Assembly: GCA_017415555.1 (NCBI GenBank)
Contig: JAFQGF010000040.1
Location: 57,180-121,179 of the forward strand
Length of the DNA stretch: 64,000 nucleotides
Direction of reading: 5' to 3'
Origin: Akkermansia sp.
GTDB taxonomy: Bacteria; Verrucomicrobiota; Verrucomicrobiia; Verrucomicrobiales; Akkermansiaceae
The notes beneath the pieces are model-generated. The model was not told where the DNA came from. It saw nothing but the letters and a program-made list of their open reading frames with translations, and searched no databases. Of this stretch, positions 24,021 to 32,478 are shown piece after piece. The position numbers were made by a program, and so were the translations under genes. How positions within the stretch are numbered: the first letter of the stretch is position 1; the number at the start of each line of letters is the position of its first letter.

Positions 24021-27000
24021 ATGAGCAGCAAACTCACCATTCGTCGTGTTGGCTCCCGGGTGCCAACCGCATGCTTGGTGGGTTTTCTGTTTTTCTGTAT
24101 CACAGTGGGCTGGCTTTCTCTGGTGGGACTGCCGGACAGCATCCTGCGAAAAGTTGAGCAGATTGCAGCAGAGCACGGAGTAGCACTCCGTCTGGACGCC
24201 GTACGGCTGGCGCCCTACCAGGGGCTGGCACTTAAGGCCGAGGGTATTCGAATTTACAGCGACAGTACAGAAGATAGCCCCCCCCTGCTCCGGGCAAAAT
24301 CCGCCACTGTGGCTATCAGCGCGTTCCGATTGATTTTTAAGGGAGAAGCATCGGTAAAGTCCGCAGAGCTTAAACGTGCCCGGATAAATCTGCCGGTCTC
24401 AGATAATCCCGGGGAGCATCTTCTGCTGGATGACATTCTGATATCTGCCACGTTCACATCGGGCGGCGACATCCGCATAAACTCGGCCAAAATGAATCTT
24501 GCAGGCATCGATCTGCGAGTGAGCGGGGATATTGATAATATTGCGCCCCCACAGAGCGGCGAAAAAGAAGCCCCCCTGTCCGAGGGTAGAAAGGTAAACC
24601 TATCGGAACTGCTGACGCGGATAACCCCCTACACCGACAAAGCGTACCACATTATCAAAACCCAGAATTGGGCACCGGAAGAAAAGCCACATCTGCGTGT
24701 GAACATGACAATATCGCAGGATGTAACAATCTCCGTCAACGCCGTGGTTCCACGTTATGATTACCACATCTTCAAGTTTCGCAATGCGAGAGCAGACCTG
24801 GCATACAAAAACAAGACACTTACCATTAACACCCTGAGTTTTGAGACAATAGAGCCGCCCTCTGCCGCATCTTTGCAGGGTGCTTATGATATACAGCTTC
24901 GGCACCTGGGCTTCGACTTCCGGAGCAACGCCGCCCTTGTGCCCATGATGACAGAACTTCTGGGCGAAGAAAATGCCGGAGTCCTGAAAAAACTGAGCCA
25001 TGCAGCGGATAAAGCCCCGCTCATCACCCTGCGGGGCACCGTTGCTTTTGAGTCGAATTTCTCACTCAGCAACCTGATTCTCAATGGCGAGCTGGAACAA
25101 CGAGACCTTTATGTAGAAGATACCCGAATTGACAGAATGACTCTCGGGTTCTTCTACAAAGATGGTAATTTTAACCTTAACAGCTTGGGAATTCAATTCG
25201 ATGATAATCACCTCAACCTGACAGCAACAGCCAACAACGGAGAAGGCGAGGCCAGACTCTCTGCCAATCTGGATGTTGATAAAACACTGGCTCTCATCAA
25301 TAAATTCACACAGGAGCCGCTGAGCATCCCGGCCAACATCACCCCCGGCAAGAGAGTCAAATTACAGGCTTCCGCCAGGCTGAACACCCCGGACTTCACC
25401 CCGGGCCAGACCAATTGGCAAGAGTTCACCCCTAACATATACCAACTGTCGTTCGTGCTGGAACCGGATAGTCTGACCCTCAATGACACCCGCCTGACCA
25501 GCCCCAGACTGGCTCTGGAGCTGCTTGGACTGCAACAGGATGAGAACAAAGTTCCGACCGGAGCAGAAAGCGTATCGCTCGCCTTCTCTGCACAGGAACT
25601 CAATATTGCATCTGACCTCCGGGCGCAATCTATTGATTTAAAATTATCCGCCGGGGACATCGACTACAGGGACGGAACACTGAAGATTGGCAGATTGGAG
25701 CTGACTCCCGGAACAGAAATGCTCCTGGGCGGACTGGAAGCAGGTGAACTCCGTATCTGCGATACAAATCTTCATCTGCAAACTCAGGACATTATATGTA
25801 GCCCCGACCACCTCCGGCTTGCAACACTACAGGCAGAAGCGACAGCTGCCCATATTCAACATGGGGACTTCCAGGCAGAACAAACCCGATTGCAGATTAA
25901 AGATATCTCCGACTTACAACCGCTGGCCGCAAACATCGCTGATATATTCAACAAAGTTGAGGCGGGCGGACGGATAAATCGACTCATCGTCCGGGACAAG
26001 ACATTTGGAAGTCTGGACGCCGGGCTATCCCTAGCAGAAGGCCAGAAAGGCCAGGCTGCCCTCGCCTTCTCCACGGAAAACGCAACAGAGCAGACAAACA
26101 GCCTCCGTACCGATATCGACTGGACAAATACGGATTTCCCAACGCTCTCAGACATCCGACTGGAACTTTTCCCCGCCTCTTTTGGAGACATTCTGAAACA
26201 TTTCAGCATAGATATTCCCCAGCTCAAGCTTCCGGAAAAACTAAAAGCAGAGGGTGAATTGGTATTCGATACCCGGCGAGGCAGAGCCGCTCGGGTAGAT
26301 ATGCATATCAACGTTCCCCAACTGGAGCGTATTCCTGTAAAAATCAAGGCATTCAACAAAGAGCCTGTCGCCATCGGAGTGATGGCTGATGTGAATTTCC
26401 GTCCGGCCGGAGATGATACATACGATTACACGGCGAAACTGAACGTAACCCATGGAAAGGATGTATTTGACGGCCTGGTGAAAGGTAATACGGAAGGCCG
26501 CCTGAGAGTAACGGGCAATAACACCATCCGGGCAGATATCGTCGACCGACTCATCGACTCACAAACAGCACACGGCATCATTCGCGATTTTAACTTTACA
26601 GACGAAAGCCGCAACATTGTAACGAACATTGATGTAAAAGTTGATTACGCTTCCGGTCTGAGCGTGGATTCCTACTGCGATGTAGAGCTGCGCCGTGTAG
26701 GCTACCAGCTCAGTGCCATTCTGGACGAAAAAGATGGGAAAGAGACCGTGCGAACAGACCTGGGCAAAGACCCGTACACACTGGCAGAACATGCCACCTG
26801 CTATGTGCGGGCAAAGGTGCGTTACCCCGAATCGGACGGAACGAAGGCCATCCCGAAGGATGAATGTGCCGTCACCATCGGCAATATCTTCATGCGCTTC
26901 GACAACCGCCCCTGGTTTGCCAGGCAGAAGTATGATGACCTGGTAGCGGATAAAACAGCCCTTCGCCGGATACTCAACGCGCATACCAATACCTCCATGA

Positions 27001-28142
27001 CGGGCGATGCCGTCATCATCGATGTCGAAAACAGCTTTGTGGAACTGGTCAACATAAAAGGTACTGTCTACCCGGCCTATTCCCTCGGCATGTATTATGC
27101 CCCCCTGCAACACTTCATGGCCGACATCGTATTGCCCTACCCGGCAAAAGTCGAGACCCGGAGCTGCGTGTTCCCCATCTATTCGGATTGTAAACGCCCC
27201 ATGAGTGGCCTCATCCGTGCGGAAGTTCCACAGAAAGCGGGTCTGCGTTTTCTGGGGACAACTATACCGCTGGAACGATTCAGTGGCTTTATACGGCTGA
27301 CGGATGACTACGTGATGCTGGACCACATGAATGCGGCAAGCTGGGAAGGCGTGCTGAATGCGGCTGTTAAGATTGATTTCAGTGGTAAACGGACGGCCTT
27401 TGACGGCAACGTAACGGCGACGAACATGAACCTGAAGAATATTCTGGCCTCCTATGGTACGGAATACAGCTCTGCGCTCTGTAATGGTACACTGCGCTTC
27501 CACTCGCCCACCCCGGATGTGAATGACATACAGGGATATGGTGAGGTAAGTGTTGTCAACGGCGACCTGATGGGCTTTACCCTCTTCCAACCCATAGCTT
27601 CCCTTGTGTCGGATTTACCCTCCATGCTCTCGTTGTTTGAATCTGCCGCCAAACAACAGGAAAAGGGGCAGAATACCGGCGCTATATCCAACATCTTCTC
27701 AGGCACAGGCAATGCTATCACCAATATCGGTAATCAGGCCAAACACATCCCCGGCTATAACCACATATTCGCCTACGATATCCAGGACGCATACGCAAAA
27801 TTTGCCATTGCCGGAGGGCACCTGCGCGCCTACGACATGAAGGCTCTGGGCTATAACCTTAATATCAAGATGAAATTGGACGTGGATCTCAACTCCACTT
27901 ACATACGTGGTAACCTGTGGCCCAGTATCACCAGTCTTCCCACCCTCATGATTTCCCCCCTCACCTTCCTCTCGGATTTCATGATTGACATTCTCATCTA
28001 TGGCAAAATAGATGACCTCCAGTGGAAGTTCGGTTTGGACCGCAGGCTGGGAGGCTCGAGACCTTCTGCGACAGACAAGAAGGGGGACACAAAGTCAGAG
28101 CCCCGTCAAAAGAAGGCGACTCAGAAATCCAAATGCGATTGA
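24021..28142 (+). CDS. Large AsmA-like envelope protein (bridge-like lipid-transfer family candidate)
   Basis: A 1373-residue protein with one N-terminal membrane segment (about 17-38) and a very long beta-rich periplasmic region. The N-terminal 'GLALKAEGIRIYSDSTEDSP' and the AsmA-like C-terminal part ('TAFDGNVTATNMNLKNIL', 'YGEVSVVNGDLMGFTLFQ', and 'AGGHLRAYDMKALGYNLNIK') resemble AsmA, TamB and YhdP, which are thought to form hydrophobic grooves carrying phospholipid to the outer membrane. It ends with a short basic tail. It lies 26 bp after rbfA and probably shares that operon. The convergent TolC-like lipoprotein ends 4 bp away. Family assignment is good at the superfamily level; the exact subfamily is uncertain. 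Confidence 0.78.
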   Translation: MSSKLTIRRVGSRVPTACLVGFLFFCITVGWLSLVGLPDSILRKVEQIAAEHGVALRLDAVRLAPYQGLALKAEGIRIYSDSTEDSPPLLRAKSATVAISAFRLIFKGEASVKSAELKRARINLPVSDNPGEHLLLDDILISATFTSGGDIRINSAKMNLAGIDLRVSGDIDNIAPPQSGEKEAPLSEGRKVNLSELLTRITPYTDKAYHIIKTQNWAPEEKPHLRVNMTISQDVTISVNAVVPRYDYHIFKFRNARADLAYKNKTLTINTLSFETIEPPSAASLQGAYDIQLRHLGFDFRSNAALVPMMTELLGEENAGVLKKLSHAADKAPLITLRGTVAFESNFSLSNLILNGELEQRDLYVEDTRIDRMTLGFFYKDGNFNLNSLGIQFDDNHLNLTATANNGEGEARLSANLDVDKTLALINKFTQEPLSIPANITPGKRVKLQASARLNTPDFTPGQTNWQEFTPNIYQLSFVLEPDSLTLNDTRLTSPRLALELLGLQQDENKVPTGAESVSLAFSAQELNIASDLRAQSIDLKLSAGDIDYRDGTLKIGRLELTPGTEMLLGGLEAGELRICDTNLHLQTQDIICSPDHLRLATLQAEATAAHIQHGDFQAEQTRLQIKDISDLQPLAANIADIFNKVEAGGRINRLIVRDKTFGSLDAGLSLAEGQKGQAALAFSTENATEQTNSLRTDIDWTNTDFPTLSDIRLELFPASFGDILKHFSIDIPQLKLPEKLKAEGELVFDTRRGRAARVDMHINVPQLERIPVKIKAFNKEPVAIGVMADVNFRPAGDDTYDYTAKLNVTHGKDVFDGLVKGNTEGRLRVTGNNTIRADIVDRLIDSQTAHGIIRDFNFTDESRNIVTNIDVKVDYASGLSVDSYCDVELRRVGYQLSAILDEKDGKETVRTDLGKDPYTLAEHATCYVRAKVRYPESDGTKAIPKDECAVTIGNIFMRFDNRPWFARQKYDDLVADKTALRRILNAHTNTSMTGDAVIIDVENSFVELVNIKGTVYPAYSLGMYYAPLQHFMADIVLPYPAKVETRSCVFPIYSDCKRPMSGLIRAEVPQKAGLRFLGTTIPLERFSGFIRLTDDYVMLDHMNAASWEGVLNAAVKIDFSGKRTAFDGNVTATNMNLKNILASYGTEYSSALCNGTLRFHSPTPDVNDIQGYGEVSVVNGDLMGFTLFQPIASLVSDLPSMLSLFESAAKQQEKGQNTGAISNIFSGTGNAITNIGNQAKHIPGYNHIFAYDIQDAYAKFAIAGGHLRAYDMKALGYNLNIKMKLDVDLNSTYIRGNLWPSITSLPTLMISPLTFLSDFMIDILIYGKIDDLQWKFGLDRRLGGSRPSATDKKGDTKSEPRQKKATQKSKCD

Positions 28143-28146
28143 TGAA

Positions 28147-29370
28147 TCAAGGTAACCCGTACTCCAACAACACGGCTGCCTCAGACTCAATGGACTTAGT
28201 CTCCTGATTGAGCATCTCCATACGCATATCGTGCAGAGCTTTGTCGCGGGTCAGCTGCTCATCTGCTGTGGTGACAGGCGTTTCCCGGGTGTAGCGAATG
28301 CGTTTCTCCATGTAGCTTTTCCAGCTACTATAATCTTCCACACTGCGACGCAGCAGGGCGAGCTTTCTCTTATGCTCCATGATGGAAGCCTTCACCTCTC
28401 TTTTAGTCTGCTCATAATCGGCCTTACGGTCCTGGTAAGAGTTCCAGGTATCCAGCTGGGTATCCAGAGTATAACTTACATTGAGGTTGATTCTGGTATC
28501 TTCCCCATCCAGGAAGGTGCCCTGGTAGGAACCACCGGAAGACGAGAAGAGCGAGGGGCTGTAGAGATTCGTATTAATAGTGGGCAGATATTGCAGTGCT
28601 ATTCCGTACATGCCCAGGCGCGCACGCTCCAGCTGGAGTGCAAAGCGGCTAACGGTGAGCGGGTCGAGCTTTTTAAGGCGGCGGCTATAATCCGACCACT
28701 TGATACGGGGTAGAGACTCCGGCAAAATCTGCCACCGAGCGGAGTAATCGCCCAGCATATCTGCCATGGCTTTCCAATGGGCTGCATCTGCCTGCATAGC
28801 GGCGGTCTTGTTGAGCATACGCGTCTGCTCCGTCATATCCGGAGTTTTCTCTTTGAGTGCGCGCGTACGCAACTCCAGCTCGCGCGAGCGGGCATTTTGA
28901 TAAAGATCCGCCATCAGTTCGCGCTCTTTACCTTCCTTCATTTTCATTGCAGCGTATGTATTAGCGCGGGCAGAATACACGCGATAGGGAATATTGGTAA
29001 GCGAGGGCAGATTAAACGTCACATTAATCGTGGAATTGACATCGTCGGAAGAATAAGCACTGACAACATCATTGATACTCTTGGTCATGTAGCCATAATA
29101 GGATACACCGGGTATCATATCCGTATAGACACTGAGTTCCTCTCGCTCATTGCGCCTGATAGAAGACTCCAGCTTACGCAGTTCGTTGTTTTTCTCCCGG
29201 ATAATGGAAAGAGCCTGATTCCAGGATATCGTGCGAAGGGGCAACTGTTCCCAATCTCTGGCAGCTGCAAAAATATCCTCAATCTCCGCAGATGTTCTGG
29301 CCAGGCGCTGTTCGATACTGCAGGAAACCAGAGCCAGCAAGGCAAGAGAGAGTGTAAGAGTGCGTTTCAC
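28147..29370 (-). CDS. TolC-like outer-membrane efflux lipoprotein
   Basis: A 407-residue lipoprotein ('LALVSC' lipobox, Cys near 17). The mature part is a long helical protein with two similar halves and Leu/Ala/Glu-rich coiled stretches, as in outer membrane efflux (TolC/OprM) proteins: 'QALSIIREKNNELRKLESSI' at the start of repeat one and 'QLERARLGMYGIALQYLPTI' at the second. Such proteins form the trimeric outer-membrane channel of tripartite exporters. No membrane-fusion protein or inner-membrane pump is adjacent, so its partner is unknown. The start is a GTG at 29370, supported by a promoter whose -10 box ends 9 nt upstream. Confidence 0.75.
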   Translation of the reverse strand: MKRTLTLSLALLALVSCSIEQRLARTSAEIEDIFAAARDWEQLPLRTISWNQALSIIREKNNELRKLESSIRRNEREELSVYTDMIPGVSYYGYMTKSINDVVSAYSSDDVNSTINVTFNLPSLTNIPYRVYSARANTYAAMKMKEGKERELMADLYQNARSRELELRTRALKEKTPDMTEQTRMLNKTAAMQADAAHWKAMADMLGDYSARWQILPESLPRIKWSDYSRRLKKLDPLTVSRFALQLERARLGMYGIALQYLPTINTNLYSPSLFSSSGGSYQGTFLDGEDTRINLNVSYTLDTQLDTWNSYQDRKADYEQTKREVKASIMEHKRKLALLRRSVEDYSSWKSYMEKRIRYTRETPVTTADEQLTRDKALHDMRMEMLNQETKSIESEAAVLLEYGLP

Positions 29371-29379
29371 GGTGGGGCG

Positions 29380-29408
29380 AGTTTATCAGATTTTACCAAC
29401 GAGTGCAA
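29380..29408 (-). promoter_or_regulatory. Promoter of the TolC-like lipoprotein gene (near-leaderless)
   Basis: Minus-strand TTGCAC (29403-29408) and TAAACT (29380-29385), 17-bp spacer, TG one base before the -10. The -10 ends 9 nt before the GTG start. Confidence 0.75.
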
Positions 29409-29416
29409 GCATCTAT

Positions 29417-30694
29417 TCAGACAAGCGTGCGAGTATTGCGATAAATGAACAGAGCCATCAGCGCACTGGTAACAGCAAGCACCCCGCATTGCAACTGTGG
29501 GCTCATGCCGGCAACTTTCATACCGGCCTGTACTGCAACAGACATAATCCCCAGAAAACAATCCACAAGATTTCCCGCGGCTATCACATCCCCTCGCTTA
29601 TCGTTATCCGCGCGATCTTGCAACAGAGCATTGAGCGGCACCAGATACCCCGCTGCCGTGAATCCTGTGAGCGACAGAGTAAGGAAAAAGACCGGTGTAC
29701 CATATGGAATAAGTGCCAGCAACAGGCATCCTACAGTCATGCCGATACCGCCGGCTGTCGCAACCCATGTGCGAATTCTCCCTGCACAGATGACGGATGC
29801 CAGCACACCACCCAGGATGGAACCGCCACTAATCCAGGCTATCAGCAGAGCGGAATCCTTCTGCTGACCCAGCACTTGCATGAAATCCGTCGATGAGCCT
29901 ACGGGATGCGCCTCCGCCGCCATCTGCAGGGCTATCAACATCATTGTTCCTGCAATAAACCAGAAATAACCGATACCTATCTCACTGTTGCGCAGTACGG
30001 GAACACGCCAGAGCATGCGTAGCTGGGCAAAGTGCTCCCACAAAAGGCTCCAGGTAAAGGGGCGCGTGCTCTCCGGCTGAAAACGGGGTATGAACAAGCT
30101 GAGGATAAATACCAGAACAGCTCCGCACATACAGACTGCACAGGGCCATGCCGCAGCCTCGTATCCCGCAGAGGGTCCCCACATGCGAAGCAGTTTATAC
30201 ACAATAAACAGAGCACCAATCTGCCCCAGCAGAAGAGCCAGCATCGAGGTAATTTCCAGAATACCGCTGGCAAAACCTATATTTTCGGAGCCAACAATAT
30301 CCTTTACCAGTCCTTTCTTGGCAGGGCTGAAGAACATAGCCTGCACGCAAAACACAGTAAAAAAGCCCACTGTCAGCCACAGATTGTGCATAAACAATCC
30401 GGCGGTCATCCCTGCCAGCACGAAGACCTGCAACAGTACCATCGCCTGTAGCAGACGAGTCTTGCAATACCTGTCTGCCAACCAGCCGGCAAGTGGAGAA
30501 AAGAGAACGAAAGGCAGCACAATCAGTACAGAAAGCGGATACTGCAATTCCTTCGCCATCCATATACCTAATGCAATGAGCATGAACTGAACCCCTTTCT
30601 CGTTGAGGGAGTTCATGGACTGAATGATGCTGAGGCTCCAGAAAGCGCCCCATGGTCTAGGCCGGGAAGCCGGAGAAGATGTACTGCGATTCAT
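29417..30694 (-). CDS. Major facilitator superfamily transporter, LplT-like
   Basis: A 425-residue inner-membrane protein with about 11-12 hydrophobic segments. The loop 'SPLAGWLADRYCKTRLL' is the MFS motif A between helices 2 and 3, and 'FFSPAKKGLVKDIVGSENIG' plus 'ALLQDRADNDKRGDVIAAGN' strongly resemble LplT lysophospholipid flippases and the MFS part of Aas-like proteins. LplT moves lysophosphatidylethanolamine inward for re-acylation. No acyltransferase is fused or adjacent here. It follows the Sel1 lipoprotein after a 71-bp gap that contains a UUCG-capped hairpin, so it may have its own transcript. I did not find a convincing promoter. Confidence 0.82.
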   Translation of the reverse strand: MNRSTSSPASRPRPWGAFWSLSIIQSMNSLNEKGVQFMLIALGIWMAKELQYPLSVLIVLPFVLFSPLAGWLADRYCKTRLLQAMVLLQVFVLAGMTAGLFMHNLWLTVGFFTVFCVQAMFFSPAKKGLVKDIVGSENIGFASGILEITSMLALLLGQIGALFIVYKLLRMWGPSAGYEAAAWPCAVCMCGAVLVFILSLFIPRFQPESTRPFTWSLLWEHFAQLRMLWRVPVLRNSEIGIGYFWFIAGTMMLIALQMAAEAHPVGSSTDFMQVLGQQKDSALLIAWISGGSILGGVLASVICAGRIRTWVATAGGIGMTVGCLLLALIPYGTPVFFLTLSLTGFTAAGYLVPLNALLQDRADNDKRGDVIAAGNLVDCFLGIMSVAVQAGMKVAGMSPQLQCGVLAVTSALMALFIYRNTRTLV

Positions 30695-30720
30695 AATTAT
30701 CGGAAGTTATTCAGTCAAAT

Positions 30721-30742
30721 GGCCGTACCCGAAGGCACGGCC
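30721..30742 (-). other. UUCG-capped hairpin between the Sel1 and MFS genes
   Basis: On the minus strand GGCCGTGCC pairs with GGTACGGCC (one G-U pair) around a TTCG tetraloop. There is no following U-tract, so it could be an RNA-processing or stability element or a weak terminator. Confidence 0.6.
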
Positions 30743-30765
30743 GCATGACGACGAATAGTTGTAAA

Positions 30766-31398
30766 TCAGTTCCAGTGATTATCTGACATGAAAGCGGCGG
30801 CATTCTGGTGCCCCTGTGCCGCGGCGCGGCCAATCCACAGACGAGCCTGATCATGGTCTACCGGCACGCCCAGCCCGTGGTAGTAGCTACGGCCCAGGTT
30901 GTACTGCCCGTTAGCATTACCACGCACCGCTGCCTGGTAAAAACACTCCGTAGCCTTGGCATGGTCTACCGCGACACCCTCACCATTCCGGTAGCAAAGC
31001 CCCAGATTGTTGTAGGCAAAGGCATTTCCCTGTGCAGCAGACTGGCTGTACCAGTTGAATGCCTGCGGAAGATTTTTTTGCACGCCATACCCCTCGGCGT
31101 AGCAGGTAGCCAGATTGTCCTGAGCATTGGCATTGCCGGCCTCAGCCGCGCGCTTGTACCAGCGCACGGCTTCAGCAGGATTGCTGGCAACCCCGTTGCC
31201 GAAGTCATAACACTTGCCCAATGCGAGCTGAGCCTCCGTATGTCCGGCGTCTGCTGCCTGCCGGTACAACGCGATGGCCTCGGATTGTTTACCGGCATCA
31301 TACAGGGCTTTACCCTGGTTATAGAGGGCATCCGAAGAGGTGCAGGCAGACAGCGCCGCCAGCACCAGACCTACAATTGAAAGTGAGGACTTCTTCAT
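30766..31398 (-). CDS. Sel1-repeat lipoprotein
   Basis: A 210-residue lipoprotein ('LAALSAC' lipobox, Cys near 19 of the chosen start). The mature part is built of about five Sel1-like TPR repeats of 36 residues, each with the pattern 'A...LG..Y..G.GV..N...A..WY..AAE.G', e.g. 'LATCYAEGYGVQKNLPQAF' and 'LGRSYYHGLGVPVDHDQAR'. Such repeats are protein-protein interaction scaffolds in the envelope. The start is the ATG at 31398, which places the signal peptide at the N-terminus; a GTG at 31419 is the alternative. It lies 30 bp downstream of trxB and is probably co-transcribed with it. A second Sel1 lipoprotein is at 54405. Confidence 0.85.
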   Translation of the reverse strand: MKKSSLSIVGLVLAALSACTSSDALYNQGKALYDAGKQSEAIALYRQAADAGHTEAQLALGKCYDFGNGVASNPAEAVRWYKRAAEAGNANAQDNLATCYAEGYGVQKNLPQAFNWYSQSAAQGNAFAYNNLGLCYRNGEGVAVDHAKATECFYQAAVRGNANGQYNLGRSYYHGLGVPVDHDQARLWIGRAAAQGHQNAAAFMSDNHWN

Positions 31399-31428
31399 GG
31401 TTTTAACCGACTCCGGCACTGAACTCTC

Positions 31429-32361
31429 TTACTCCTGCGCCAGCAGATAACGCTCGGCCTCAATGGCAGCCCAACATCCCATACCGGCAGCGGATACGGC
31501 CTGGCGATACTCAGGGTCAGCCACATCTCCTGCGGCAAAAAGACCGGGAGTCTTCGTAGCTGTACCACCATTGGTACGGATGATGAAGCCGGCATCGTCC
31601 ACATCCACGAGGTCGCCCAGGAACTTACTGTTGGGCTTGTGGCCAATGGCCATAAACACGCACTTTACTTCCAGCGGGCGCTGCTCACCGGTAACCGTAT
31701 CCCGGAGCGTCACAGAGGAGAGTTCGCCGGCATCATCCTTGCTGTATGCAGCAATAGTGCTGTTCCAGACAGGTTCGATTTTGGGGTTGGAGAGCACACG
31801 CTGCTGCATGGCCTTGCTGGCACGCAGCTGGTCCCGGCGATGAATAAGATACACCTTGGAAGCAAAGCGGGTCAGGAAAGAAGCTTCCTCGCAGGCGCTG
31901 TCGCCACCGCCTACTACACACACAGGGACATCGCGGTAGAAGGCGCCATCGCAGGTGGCACAGGCCGTCAGGCCGTGGCCAATGAGCTCCTTCTCGCCCT
32001 CAATACCGAGGTAGCGTGCAGTTGCACCGGTTGCCACGATAACGGCTCCGGCCTTATAGGCTCCGCCGGAAGTCGTGACGACAAAGAGCCCGCTGCATTC
32101 CTCGCGGCTCACAGATATCACGTTCTCATACGCATAGCGAGCGCCGAACTTCTCGGCCTGCTGGCTCATGTTGAACATGAGATCCGGCCCCATGATACCC
32201 TCGGGGAACCCGGGGAAGTTCTCGATTTCTGTTGTTGTTGTCAGCTGCCCCCCGAGCTGTTCCCCTGTGAATACCAAGGGGGAAAGATCTGCGCGAGCAG
32301 CATAGATGGCTGCCGTATAACCGGCAGGCCCCGTTCCGATAATAATTAATTTCTCGTCCAT
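31429..32361 (-). CDS. trxB: Thioredoxin reductase
   Basis: A 310-residue FAD/NADPH flavoprotein that reduces thioredoxin. The FAD-binding 'IIGTGPAGYTAAIYAARA' is at the N-terminus, 'ENFPGFPEGIMGPDLM' follows, the redox disulfide is 'CATCDGAFYRDV', the NADPH fold is 'VCVVGGGDSACEEASFL', and 'GLFAAGDVADPEYRQ' is the second FAD motif. Earlier in-frame starts exist (32370 and 32397), but the -10 box occupies 32369-32374, so the ATG at 32361 is preferred and would be about 1-2 nt from the predicted RNA start. It is divergent from the LolC/E-like permease and followed by a Sel1 lipoprotein. Confidence 0.96.
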   Translation of the reverse strand: MDEKLIIIGTGPAGYTAAIYAARADLSPLVFTGEQLGGQLTTTTEIENFPGFPEGIMGPDLMFNMSQQAEKFGARYAYENVISVSREECSGLFVVTTSGGAYKAGAVIVATGATARYLGIEGEKELIGHGLTACATCDGAFYRDVPVCVVGGGDSACEEASFLTRFASKVYLIHRRDQLRASKAMQQRVLSNPKIEPVWNSTIAAYSKDDAGELSSVTLRDTVTGEQRPLEVKCVFMAIGHKPNSKFLGDLVDVDDAGFIIRTNGGTATKTPGLFAAGDVADPEYRQAVSAAGMGCWAAIEAERYLLAQE

Positions 32362-32368
32362 TGAGCTC

Positions 32369-32397
32369 ATATTACACGTCCGCGCGGGTACACGCAA
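32369..32397 (-). promoter_or_regulatory. trxB promoter (leaderless)
   Basis: Minus-strand TTGCGT (32392-32397) and TAATAT (32369-32374), 17-bp spacer. The -10 ends 7 nt before the ATG at 32361, so transcription should start at or next to the start codon. Confidence 0.75.
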
Positions 32398-32438
32398 GGG
32401 TTTAATGCGTCAGCAATGCGTCTGTTGTATTATTTGGC

Positions 32439-32467
32439 TTGCAAGATGGCGGAATATAAGAGATACT
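32439..32467 (+). promoter_or_regulatory. Promoter of the LolC/E-like permease gene (near-leaderless)
   Basis: TTGCAA (32439-32444) and GATACT (32462-32467), 17-bp spacer, ending 11 nt before the ATG at 32479. It supports that start over 32416. Confidence 0.6.
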
Positions 32468-32478
32468 GTGCGGCGAGC

